The translations under genes and the position numbers were made by a program. DNA of 5,985 bases, taken from an uncultured Clostridia bacterium. Its GTDB lineage: Bacteria; Bacillota; Clostridia; Saccharofermentanales; Saccharofermentanaceae. The stretch lies in contig CAMJGB010000118.1 of the NCBI GenBank assembly GCA_946405115.1, positions 1 through 5,985 of the forward strand. The letters run 5' to 3'. This document shows, in pieces, positions 1-4,166 of the stretch (the first letter of the stretch is position 1; each line of letters begins with the position of its first letter). The notes under the pieces are model-generated. The model saw only the letters and a list, made by a program, of their open reading frames with translations, was not told where the DNA came from and ran no database searches.

Positions 1-39
1 GGATTTCCGAACGGCCCTTAAGTTCCAATGTAACTTCCC

Positions 40-474
40 TTAGGAAGGAGCCTGAGTAAGATATGTAGATGAGATATAGAATCCGTCTGATGTCTTATAC
101 CAGGAAGAATCTGTAACTGCTACTATCTGAACCTGCTGGTTACGTGTAAGAGTACCAACGATATCGTACTCTGTGGAAGGTCCCTTTCTTACTCTCAAGA
201 ACTCACCCTCAGAAACTGCAGCGTACATGATAACCGGTGTATCAAGCTCTGTCTCTGACCAGGTAACTGCGATATCACTTGACGGCAGCGGACCTGAATA
301 TACAGGGATTGTTGTCGTAGGTGTAGTCGTAGTCTCTACCGGGATAGGTGTAGGTGTTATATCTGCGAAAGATGTCTCAGTTGTCTCGTCTTCCTTCTTG
401 CAAGCCGCAAAAGCCGCGATTACGGTCAAAGCACATGCAACTGAAAGGATTCTCTTCAAATCGCTCTTCTTCAC
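40..474 (-). CDS. SH3b-domain lipoprotein
   Basis: Predicted 144-residue lipoprotein of the outer membrane-leaflet surface, likely to bind cell-wall material. The N-terminus has a basic start (KKSDLKR), a hydrophobic stretch at about residues 9-24, and a lipobox-like FAAC with Cys25 as the likely lipidated residue; Phe at -3 is less usual than Leu. A Thr/Pro-rich low-complexity linker (about 38-62) leads to one bacterial SH3 (SH3_3-like) domain at about 84-141, recognised by FLRVRKGPSTEYDIVGTL, then WYKT and GFYISSTYL. SH3b domains commonly bind peptidoglycan, but no enzyme domain is fused here, so the role is probably binding or anchoring. The start codon is GTG (472-474), chosen because a strong GGAGG (483-487) lies 8 bases upstream. 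It follows the GNAT gene by 75 bases and probably has its own promoter. The domain call is solid; the ligand is unknown. Confidence 0.88.
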   Translation of the reverse strand: MKKSDLKRILSVACALTVIAAFAACKKEDETTETSFADITPTPIPVETTTTPTTTIPVYSGPLPSSDIAVTWSETELDTPVIMYAAVSEGEFLRVRKGPSTEYDIVGTLTRNQQVQIVAVTDSSWYKTSDGFYISSTYLTQAPS

Positions 475-504
475 GGTTATAGCCTCCGTTAATAAACTAC
501 TCTA

Positions 505-532
505 ATTATATACTATTTTTCTAATCTACAAA
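505..532 (-). promoter_or_regulatory. Probable promoter of the SH3b lipoprotein gene
   Basis: On the minus strand a perfect TATAAT (505-510) lies 16 bases downstream of TTTGTA (527-532), a weak match to a -35. The expected start site near 498 gives a short leader containing the GGAGG ribosome binding site. The -10 is convincing but the region is very AT-rich, so a chance match is possible. Confidence 0.5.
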
Positions 533-551
533 TATTTTTGCAAATATTTTT
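529..551. repeat. Tandem 11-bp AT-rich direct repeat at the GNAT 3' end
   Basis: CAAATATTTTT occurs at 529-539 and again at 541-551, separated by one G. The shared AAATATTT core is self-complementary, so the two copies can also form an 8-bp, all-A/T hairpin with a 4-base loop (530-549). It overlaps the GNAT stop codon and the -35 side of the lipoprotein promoter. It has no GC stem and no following U-run, so it is a poor terminator. It may be a bent or easily melted upstream promoter element, or simple drift. Confidence 0.55.
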
Positions 552-1131
552 AATCCGGGGCCAAAAGGTAGAAAGCTTCGTGATCTTCCCACTTCCCGTT
601 GATATGCATATATGAGATTCTCTTGCCTTCGTAAGTAAACCCGCATCTCTTAATAAGCGCCAGCGATCTCTCGTTATTCGGAAGTATGAATGCCTCTACC
701 CTGTGGATCTTCATGACATCCATAAGCATCTTCGTGGATTCGACAACAGCCTCCGTCATGTAGCCGTGGCCCGTCTCCCCCTCATCCATGTGATAACCCA
801 AAGAACAGCTCATCATGCCGCCGTAAGCGAAGTTAAAGTAAGAAACTTTACCTATAACCTTGCCGGGCTCACCCTTGCGGAAGATATAAAGAGGCACAAG
901 GCGTCCGTGGTTATACTCATCGCAGTCGTAGCGCAGATACTCCTTCTGCGTCCTCTCCGTAAAATAGCTCTCGCCGTGAGTCTGGGACCACTTCTTGTGA
1001 AAGTCCCTGTTTCTTACAAGGTACTCCGTGGTCATTTTCGAGCAGGAGCGCTTCAGCACGGAAAGCCTAAGTCTGTCCGTCTCCATCGCGAAAAGCTCGT
1101 ATGGTTTAACTCTGTCGATAATCTCGTACAT
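550..1131 (-). CDS. GNAT family N-acetyltransferase (RimJ/RimL-like)
   Basis: A 193-residue protein of the GNAT superfamily, which transfers acetyl from acetyl-CoA to an amine; the substrate here is unknown. The RimJ/RimL-type layout is visible: METDRLRLS at 16-24 (a typical first strand), KVIGKVSYFN at 91-100, the motif A strand LGYHMDE at 111-117 followed by the acetyl-CoA loop ETGHGYMTEA at 119-128, then PNNERSLALIKRCGFTYEG at 151-169, the usual late motif ending in a GF bulge. Length is normal for the family. The start is uncertain. The ATG at 1129-1131 has only AAGG one base upstream, and that AAGG lies in a hairpin. The internal Met16 (1084-1086) fits the usual family N-terminus but also lacks a clear ribosome binding site. 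It lies 31 bases downstream of the CPBP gene and is probably the third gene of that operon. It could acetylate a toxic compound, a protein N-terminus or a small metabolite. Confidence 0.88.
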   Translation of the reverse strand: MYEIIDRVKPYELFAMETDRLRLSVLKRSCSKMTTEYLVRNRDFHKKWSQTHGESYFTERTQKEYLRYDCDEYNHGRLVPLYIFRKGEPGKVIGKVSYFNFAYGGMMSCSLGYHMDEGETGHGYMTEAVVESTKMLMDVMKIHRVEAFILPNNERSLALIKRCGFTYEGKRISYMHINGKWEDHEAFYLLAPD

Positions 1132-1157
1132 GCCTTAAGTATCGCACTACCTAAGGC
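1132..1157 (-). promoter_or_regulatory. RNA hairpin abutting the GNAT start codon
   Basis: In the minus-strand transcript GCCTTAGGTA (1148-1157) can pair with TACTTAAGGC (1132-1141) to give a 10-bp stem with one G-U wobble and a 6-base loop GTGCGA. The stem ends directly before the AUG at 1131 and encloses the only Shine-Dalgarno-like AAGG. On the opposite strand the wobble would be an A-C mismatch, which favours a role in the minus-strand RNA. It fills 26 of the 31 bases between the CPBP and GNAT genes. It has no U-run, so translation control or mRNA stability is likelier than termination. Confidence 0.6.
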
Positions 1158-1162
1158 AAAAG

Positions 1163-1867
1163 TCACATATTGCAAAGCTGCTCGTATAACCCGGGGACTG
1201 CTGACATCGAGAGGATCGTCACCGCAGTAGCAAGATCAAGTATTACGTGCGCGATCATGCAGGGAAGCGGATTTCTTTTCTTATAGTAGTAAATACAAAA
1301 CATTATAGTGAGCGGCAGGAACATGATGAAGCGGTACACCATGTAACGCACATTCCAAAGCACAGGTATAAAACAATGCTGTAAGGCGTAGAAGAATGCG
1401 GGCAGTATTACCGCAAGATACTTGTTCTTGATGTTATTAACACCAAGTCCCAGATAAAGTCCGTCTTCAGCGAGTGCCGTTGTTACAGGAAGGATAAGGG
1501 TATTAATGACAGCAAGCACCAAAGCTATCGGCGCCACAATCATGGGCGGGCTGTAGGGGATCACACCGTAGCAGATAAATCCCGCAAGATAAAGTCCCGC
1601 CGTGCCGACTACGACCATCAGAAATATTATTCCTATGTGCTTAACGCCGGTCTGCCCCTTCTTAAGGTTTATAAGTTCCTTATAAGTCATGCCATTTCTT
1701 CTCGCGATCACGACCAGCATCACTATGGTAAGCACGTTTATTATGCTCGCCATAATTGACCACCAATTGCTTATGTCGCTTACGGCCTTGCCCGTAACAA
1801 GCGCGCACAGAACAAAAGCAAGAATGAATACTACAGAACGAACGGGAAGTAAAACCTTGGACTTCAT
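1163..1867 (-). CDS. CPBP family (Abi/Rce1-like) intramembrane metalloprotease, divergent
   Basis: A 234-residue polytopic membrane protein with about seven hydrophobic segments (roughly 10-27, 38-57, 77-101, 108-131, 150-168, 178-195 and 203-222). The second half matches the CPBP pattern: an acidic motif 1 (AEDGLYLG, E134-D135), motif 2 FYALQH with H164, and the last motif HVILD with H207 and D211. Family members are glutamate/histidine intramembrane proteases related to Rce1; bacterial ones are linked to self-immunity against peptides, and to protein sorting. Motif 1 is degenerate: the usual EExxxR is ED followed by Leu139 in place of Arg, and motif 2 has Tyr for the usual Phe, so activity is open. 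ATG 1865-1867 is supported by AGAGGT (1875-1880) inside the end of the TetR gene, whose stop lies one base upstream, so translation is probably coupled. Co-regulation with the TetR gene suggests an inducible membrane defence role, by inference. Confidence 0.78.
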   Translation of the reverse strand: MKSKVLLPVRSVVFILAFVLCALVTGKAVSDISNWWSIMASIINVLTIVMLVVIARRNGMTYKELINLKKGQTGVKHIGIIFLMVVVGTAGLYLAGFICYGVIPYSPPMIVAPIALVLAVINTLILPVTTALAEDGLYLGLGVNNIKNKYLAVILPAFFYALQHCFIPVLWNVRYMVYRFIMFLPLTIMFCIYYYKKRNPLPCMIAHVILDLATAVTILSMSAVPGLYEQLCNM

Positions 1868-1868
1868 C

Positions 1869-2441
1869 TTAGTTACCTCTCTCCTTCAGAACAAAGCTCT
1901 CGGAAGCATAATCGATCATCGCCATTACATCCTTCTCGGAAGCCTTAAACACGCCCGTGGCGATCATGGTAGCGATGCCGTGCGAATACAGTATCGTGTT
2001 CTGCACACAGCGCATGGCCTTAACTTCATCAAGCCCGGTCTGCTTTGCTATCTTCGCCACAAGCTCACGCTCTTCCGCGGCACCTGCGATATCCTTTATG
2101 CTGTACGGCTCATTCTTCGGTCTCTCACCGAGATACAGAAACCTGAAAAGATTCGGCTCCTTCATCGCCATCCTTATGTAAGCTTTGCCCATATGTCGAA
2201 AAGCTTCCGCAGCATCCTTACTTCTCGAAGATGCTTTCTTCGCCGCATACTCCTTCGCATACTCTGAAAGTGCGTCCCTTAAGCCTTCCATATTCTCGAA
2301 CTGCCACACAATGGGCTGAGTAGAGCATCCTATCCTCTTCGCAAGTGAATATACGGTGATGGAAGCAAATCCTTCCTCTATCAGCATCTGCAGCGCAGAT
2401 TCCAAAATAACTTCTCTGGTAATAATAACTTTACGTGCCAT
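1869..2441 (-). CDS. TetR family transcriptional repressor
   Basis: A 190-residue regulator with an N-terminal TetR helix-turn-helix: ILESALQMLIEEGF (about residues 12-25), then SITVYSLAKRIGCSTQPIVWQF (about 27-48) carrying the turn and recognition helix. An all-helical ligand-binding domain follows, with FRFLYLGERP at about 99-108, seen in several clostridial TetR proteins. The inducer cannot be read from the sequence. The ATG at 2439-2441 is chosen because GAGGT (2447-2451) sits 5 bases upstream. An in-frame ATG at 2451-2453 would add four residues but overlaps that ribosome binding site. It is the first gene of an operon with the CPBP gene (1-base gap) and the GNAT gene. Two palindromes over its own promoter strongly suggest autorepression, relieved when a ligand binds. 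Confidence 0.92.
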   Translation of the reverse strand: MARKVIITREVILESALQMLIEEGFASITVYSLAKRIGCSTQPIVWQFENMEGLRDALSEYAKEYAAKKASSRSKDAAEAFRHMGKAYIRMAMKEPNLFRFLYLGERPKNEPYSIKDIAGAAEERELVAKIAKQTGLDEVKAMRCVQNTILYSHGIATMIATGVFKASEKDVMAMIDYASESFVLKERGN

Positions 2442-2455
2442 AAGCGACCTCATAG

Positions 2456-2485
2456 TATAACCGTTGTTATATAACTCTTGTTATA
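2456..2485. promoter_or_regulatory. Double palindromic operator, probably for the TetR repressor
   Basis: Two perfect inverted repeats of the form TATAAC-N4-GTTATA lie at 2456-2471 (spacer CGTT) and 2470-2485 (spacer TCTT). They share two bases and their centres are 14 bp apart. The array touches the -10 box (2485-2490), covers the expected start site near 2478, and runs to within 3 bases of the upstream ATG. Two identical half-site arrangements with different spacers argue against chance. The position would block RNA polymerase, and the adjacent TetR gene is the obvious partner. The assignment is inferred; the repeats are directly visible. Confidence 0.82.
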
Positions 2486-2514
2486 TTATATGTAGGCCAC
2501 AGAGTTCCTGTCAA
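2485..2514 (-). promoter_or_regulatory. Consensus promoter of the tetR-CPBP-GNAT operon
   Basis: On the minus strand a perfect TTGACA (2509-2514) is followed after 18 bases by a perfect TATAAT (2485-2490). The start site is expected around 2477-2479, inside the double operator, giving a leader of about 37 bases to the ATG at 2441. A full-consensus promoter overlain by operators is what is expected of a unit kept off by a repressor. Confidence 0.88.
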
Positions 2515-2531
2515 CCAATATTTCAAAGGTC

Positions 2532-2560
2532 TTGACTTTATGCCCCCTTCCCCATATAAT
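2532..2560 (+). promoter_or_regulatory. Promoter of the tRNA-His/tRNA-Gln operon
   Basis: TTGACT (2532-2537), a 17-base spacer, then TATAAT (2555-2560) gives a near-consensus vegetative promoter. Transcription should start near 2567, about 20 bases before the tRNA-His gene. It is divergent from the tetR promoter; the two -35 boxes are only 17 bp apart, so factors bound at one could affect the other. Confidence 0.85.
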
Positions 2561-2585
2561 CGAAAAGCTGACAGACAGCCAATAT

Positions 2586-2663
2586 GGTGGGATTAGTTCA
2601 GCTGGTTAGAGCGCCAGTTTGTGGCACTGGAAGTCATGGGTTCGAATCCCATATCCCACCCCA
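2586..2663 (+). tRNA. tRNA-His (GTG anticodon)
   Basis: A complete cloverleaf. The acceptor arm GTGGGAT (2587-2593) pairs with ATCCCAC (2653-2659). The D arm is GTTC/GAGC. The anticodon stem CCAGT/ACTGG encloses loop TTGTGGC with anticodon GTG at 2621-2623. The T arm is ATGGG-TTCGAAT-CCCAT. The histidine hallmark is present: an extra G at -1 (2586) opposite discriminator C (2660). CCA is encoded (2661-2663). It is first in a two-tRNA operon. Confidence 0.97.
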
Positions 2664-2698
2664 TTTACATAAACCCGGTTGAGGATTGCTTCTGTCAC

Positions 2699-2773
2699 TG
2701 GGGTGTCGCCAAGGGGTAAGGCACGGGTCTTTGACTCCCGCATTCGTAGGTTCAAATCCTGCCACCCCAGCCA
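2699..2773 (+). tRNA. tRNA-Gln (TTG anticodon)
   Basis: The acceptor arm TGGGGTG (2699-2705) pairs with CACCCCA (2763-2769), with discriminator G and an encoded CCA (2771-2773). The anticodon loop CTTTGAC (2729-2735) carries TTG at 2731-2733. The body matches the bacterial tRNA-Gln pattern, including the initial U and the short D loop. The anticodon stem CGGGT/TCCCG has an unpaired T-T at its last pair (positions 31-39 in tRNA numbering), and the T stem has one G-T wobble. It lies 35 bases after tRNA-His. Confidence 0.96.
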
Positions 2774-2787
2774 ATTAAAAGCGATAG

Positions 2788-2820
2788 AAAACTCTCGAGA
2801 ATTTCTCGAGAGTTTTTTGT
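2788..2820 (+). terminator. Intrinsic terminator of the tRNA operon, probably bidirectional
   Basis: AAACTCTCGAGA (2789-2800) pairs perfectly with TCTCGAGAGTTT (2804-2815), a 12-bp stem with a 3-base loop, followed by a T-run to 2818. It sits 15 bases after the tRNA-Gln CCA. The membrane-protein gene on the minus strand ends at 2830, 10 bases away, so it reads into the same hairpin. On that strand the flanking TTTTC is a weaker tail. Confidence 0.9.
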
Positions 2821-2829
2821 TTAACATTG

Positions 2830-3795
2830 TTAAGGCATTTGTAATTCCGCGCCTTCCAGCTCACTCACTATATTCGTCGGCCGGTACAAAGTGACTGAAG
2901 CAGTTTCCGAATCAATGTAATAAACGACGTCATAAACGAACTCACCATCTACCCTTACGTGCATTGAAACGTACTCATAAACATTCTGATCAAGCTTAGG
3001 GAACTGTTCCTCCCAAACTTCATAAATGAGTTCTTCCACATCTTCATCTGTTGCACTGTCCAGATCAACTATAAGTCCGGTAACTGTATAGTCCACCCTA
3101 TGGAACAGAACTGTATAGTCATCGCCGTACTGATAGGATCTGAAGTTGATAGCATTAATATTAACCAGCAAAGTCATGTTGTCAGGAATATCGTTTTGTT
3201 CATTAATGTATTCCTCAAAATCATCCTGGAAGCCTTCATTACGGCCTAAAAATGAATTAATGAGATCATCATGTTCATCCCTTAGGTAAAGAGGAAATTC
3301 AATTCCTTCAGGTAAAACATCTGTAGTTACCATATAGCCGTCTTCATCAGGATTGAAAAGTCTGATACGTGTATCCTCGGTGACAAATCCATTGCCATAT
3401 TTATCAGTAAGATACTGTTCGATCAGAGGCCTTGCGGCTTCAACGCGTTTCTTATCCACATCTGAAGCAAGCAATCCTACACAGACTATAATCACTGCCA
3501 AAGCTGCAACCACCCCAACAGTAACCAACTTAAGAGTCTTGTGCTTCCTTATATAGACTATTCCGAAGACAATCTGATAAATAATGCACACAGGAATCAC
3601 CGGAATAACGCACAGCCATAAAGCTACGTTCCACATCGCGGCAAAACCATAAAGAACCTCACCGCCGAAGAAGCCTGACAGCGTACCGTTAACTCCTGAA
3701 TCAATTAATGAAACGAATGGCAGATACGATAAGAAGAACAGTACTGTGCCAATTATGCCCAATACTTTCTTAACAGTAGATTTCTTCTCTTCCAT
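2830..3795 (-). CDS. Membrane protein with three N-terminal TM segments and a large acidic C-terminal domain
   Basis: I do not recognise a family. The 321-residue product (from Met at 3793-3795) has hydrophobic segments at about 11-31, 52-82 (long, perhaps a bend or two short spans) and 89-111. A hydrophilic, acidic domain of about 200 residues follows, rich in Asp, Glu and Tyr, with no Cys after the last membrane segment. The tail domain has alternating strand-like stretches (MTLLVNINAI, YTVTGLIVDLD, MHVRVDGEFVYDVVYYI). With three spans and a basic N-terminus inside, it would lie outside the cell, but topology is uncertain. The ATG at 3795 is chosen because AGGGAGG (3804-3810) lies 8 bases upstream; an in-frame GTG at 3811-3813 lies upstream of that site and would add six residues. 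It is monocistronic: a promoter with a palindrome precedes it, and a shared terminator follows. Confidence 0.8.
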   Translation of the reverse strand: MEEKKSTVKKVLGIIGTVLFFLSYLPFVSLIDSGVNGTLSGFFGGEVLYGFAAMWNVALWLCVIPVIPVCIIYQIVFGIVYIRKHKTLKLVTVGVVAALAVIIVCVGLLASDVDKKRVEAARPLIEQYLTDKYGNGFVTEDTRIRLFNPDEDGYMVTTDVLPEGIEFPLYLRDEHDDLINSFLGRNEGFQDDFEEYINEQNDIPDNMTLLVNINAINFRSYQYGDDYTVLFHRVDYTVTGLIVDLDSATDEDVEELIYEVWEEQFPKLDQNVYEYVSMHVRVDGEFVYDVVYYIDSETASVTLYRPTNIVSELEGAELQMP

Positions 3796-3829
3796 AGTCT
3801 CAGCCTCCCTCACCGGTATAGCTAATTGG

Positions 3830-3857
3830 ATATTATCACGATTAGTTTGATAATCAA
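3830..3857 (-). promoter_or_regulatory. Probable promoter of the membrane-protein gene
   Basis: On the minus strand TTGATT (3852-3857) and TAATAT (3830-3835) are separated by 16 bases. The start site would be near 3823, about 27 bases before the ATG at 3795. Both boxes deviate from consensus, and other AT-rich choices exist nearby, so this is a reasonable candidate rather than a firm one. The -35 lies inside the 19-bp palindrome. Confidence 0.5.
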
Positions 3858-3861
3858 ACTA
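3843..3861. promoter_or_regulatory. 19-bp perfect palindrome, candidate operator
   Basis: TAGTTTGAT-A-ATCAAACTA is a perfect inverted repeat of 9-bp arms around one central base. It overlaps the predicted -35 of the membrane-protein gene and lies about 48 bp upstream of that gene's start. This is the usual size and place for a dimeric repressor site. No regulator gene adjoins it, so the protein that binds is unknown. It differs in sequence from the tetR operators. Confidence 0.6.
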
Positions 3862-3904
3862 TCTATATCGAATACCTTTGATTTGCCACAGATATTTGAT
3901 AAGT

Positions 3905-3919
3905 TAGGGTCCTACCCTA
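3905..3919. repeat. Short palindrome TAGGGT-CCT-ACCCTA
   Basis: A perfect 6-bp inverted repeat with a 3-base centre, placed 8 bp upstream of the tRNA-Lys -35 box and about 45 bp upstream of the other candidate promoter's -35. It may be a regulatory site or a small hairpin. Its GC content stands out in an AT-rich intergenic stretch. Arms are short, so support is modest. Confidence 0.4.
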
Positions 3920-3927
3920 CCTCAATC

Positions 3928-3956
3928 TTGATTTAATGATAGTATTAACATATAAT
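3928..3956 (+). promoter_or_regulatory. Promoter of tRNA-Lys
   Basis: TTGATT (3928-3933), a 17-base spacer and a perfect TATAAT (3951-3956) place the start site near 3963, about 17 bases before the mature tRNA. The spacing is optimal and the gene lies directly downstream. Confidence 0.82.
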
Positions 3957-3979
3957 TCAATGGCTTTTAAAGCACATAT

Positions 3980-4055
3980 GATCCATTAGCTCAGCTGGTA
4001 GAGCACTTGACTTTTAATCAAGGGGCCTCGGGTTCAAACCCCGAATGGGTCACCA
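3980..4055 (+). tRNA. tRNA-Lys (TTT anticodon)
   Basis: The acceptor arm GATCCAT (3980-3986) pairs with ATGGGTC (4045-4051) with one T-G wobble. The discriminator is A (4052) and CCA is encoded (4053-4055). The anticodon stem CTTGA/TCAAG encloses loop CTTTTAA with anticodon TTT at 4013-4015. The D loop AGCTGGTA and a standard T arm with GTTCAAAC are present. It is a single-gene unit with its own promoter and a downstream hairpin. Confidence 0.97.
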
Positions 4056-4059
4056 GTCG

Positions 4060-4130
4060 AATAAAAACCTCCCTCGCTACGTCCTCGGTGCAAAGCACCT
4101 GCGGAAGTCCGCTCGGGGAGGTGTTTTATT
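4060..4130 (+). terminator. Large imperfect or branched terminator-like hairpin, bidirectional
   Basis: Outer arms AATAAAAA-CCTCCC (4060-4073) and GGGAGG-T-G-TTTTATT (4116-4130) pair with a single bulge. Inside, GGTGC-AAA-GCACC (4087-4099) is a perfect hairpin, and ACGTCC (4079-4084) can pair imperfectly with GGAAGT (4103-4108); alternatively GCGG/CCGC (4101-4112) forms a second small hairpin. Each strand reads out of the GC stem into a T-rich tail. It starts 5 bases after tRNA-Lys and 37 bases beyond the stop of the transglutaminase-like gene, so it probably ends both converging transcripts. The size is well above that of a simple terminator. Confidence 0.75.
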
Positions 4131-4166
4131 CTCCATAAAGTCCGTTCAGGGGCGGTTTTATTTTCC

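Noticed and set aside
34..47. Small hairpin CTTCC-CTTA-GGAAG over the lipoprotein stop codon
   Set aside because: Only 5 bp with no U-run; most of it is coding sequence. The first 39 bases of the window show no other recognisable feature.
300..360. Repetitive GTAG/GTCGTAG-type sequence resembling a short tandem repeat
   Set aside because: It encodes the Thr/Pro-rich linker of the lipoprotein and is explained by low-complexity coding.
703..1230. A long plus-strand reading frame of 175 codons opposite the GNAT gene
   Set aside because: It lies antisense to a clear GNAT domain, has no recognisable domain and no good start site.
1689..2267. A 192-codon plus-strand reading frame opposite the CPBP and TetR genes
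   Set aside because: It spans the junction of two well-supported genes on the other strand and looks like a shadow frame.
2606..2827. A 73-codon reading frame on the minus strand across both tRNAs, containing GWQDLNLRMRESKTRALPLG
   Set aside because: This is the well-known spurious antisense-tRNA translation often mis-annotated as a hypothetical protein. It is explained by tRNA-His and tRNA-Gln and has no ribosome binding site.
2679..2894. A 71-codon plus-strand reading frame starting before tRNA-Gln
   Set aside because: It runs through the tRNA, its terminator and the end of the opposite gene; it has no coding support.
3811..3813. GTG start for the membrane-protein gene, six codons upstream of the chosen ATG
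   Set aside because: It lies just upstream of the AGGGAGG ribosome binding site that serves the ATG at 3795 at good spacing, and it has no site of its own.
4134..4165. Possible second terminator, ATAAA-GTCCG paired with CGG-TTTTAT and followed by TTTT
   Set aside because: The stem is broken by an internal loop and only CCG/CGG is GC-paired; the large hairpin at 4060-4130 already accounts for termination.
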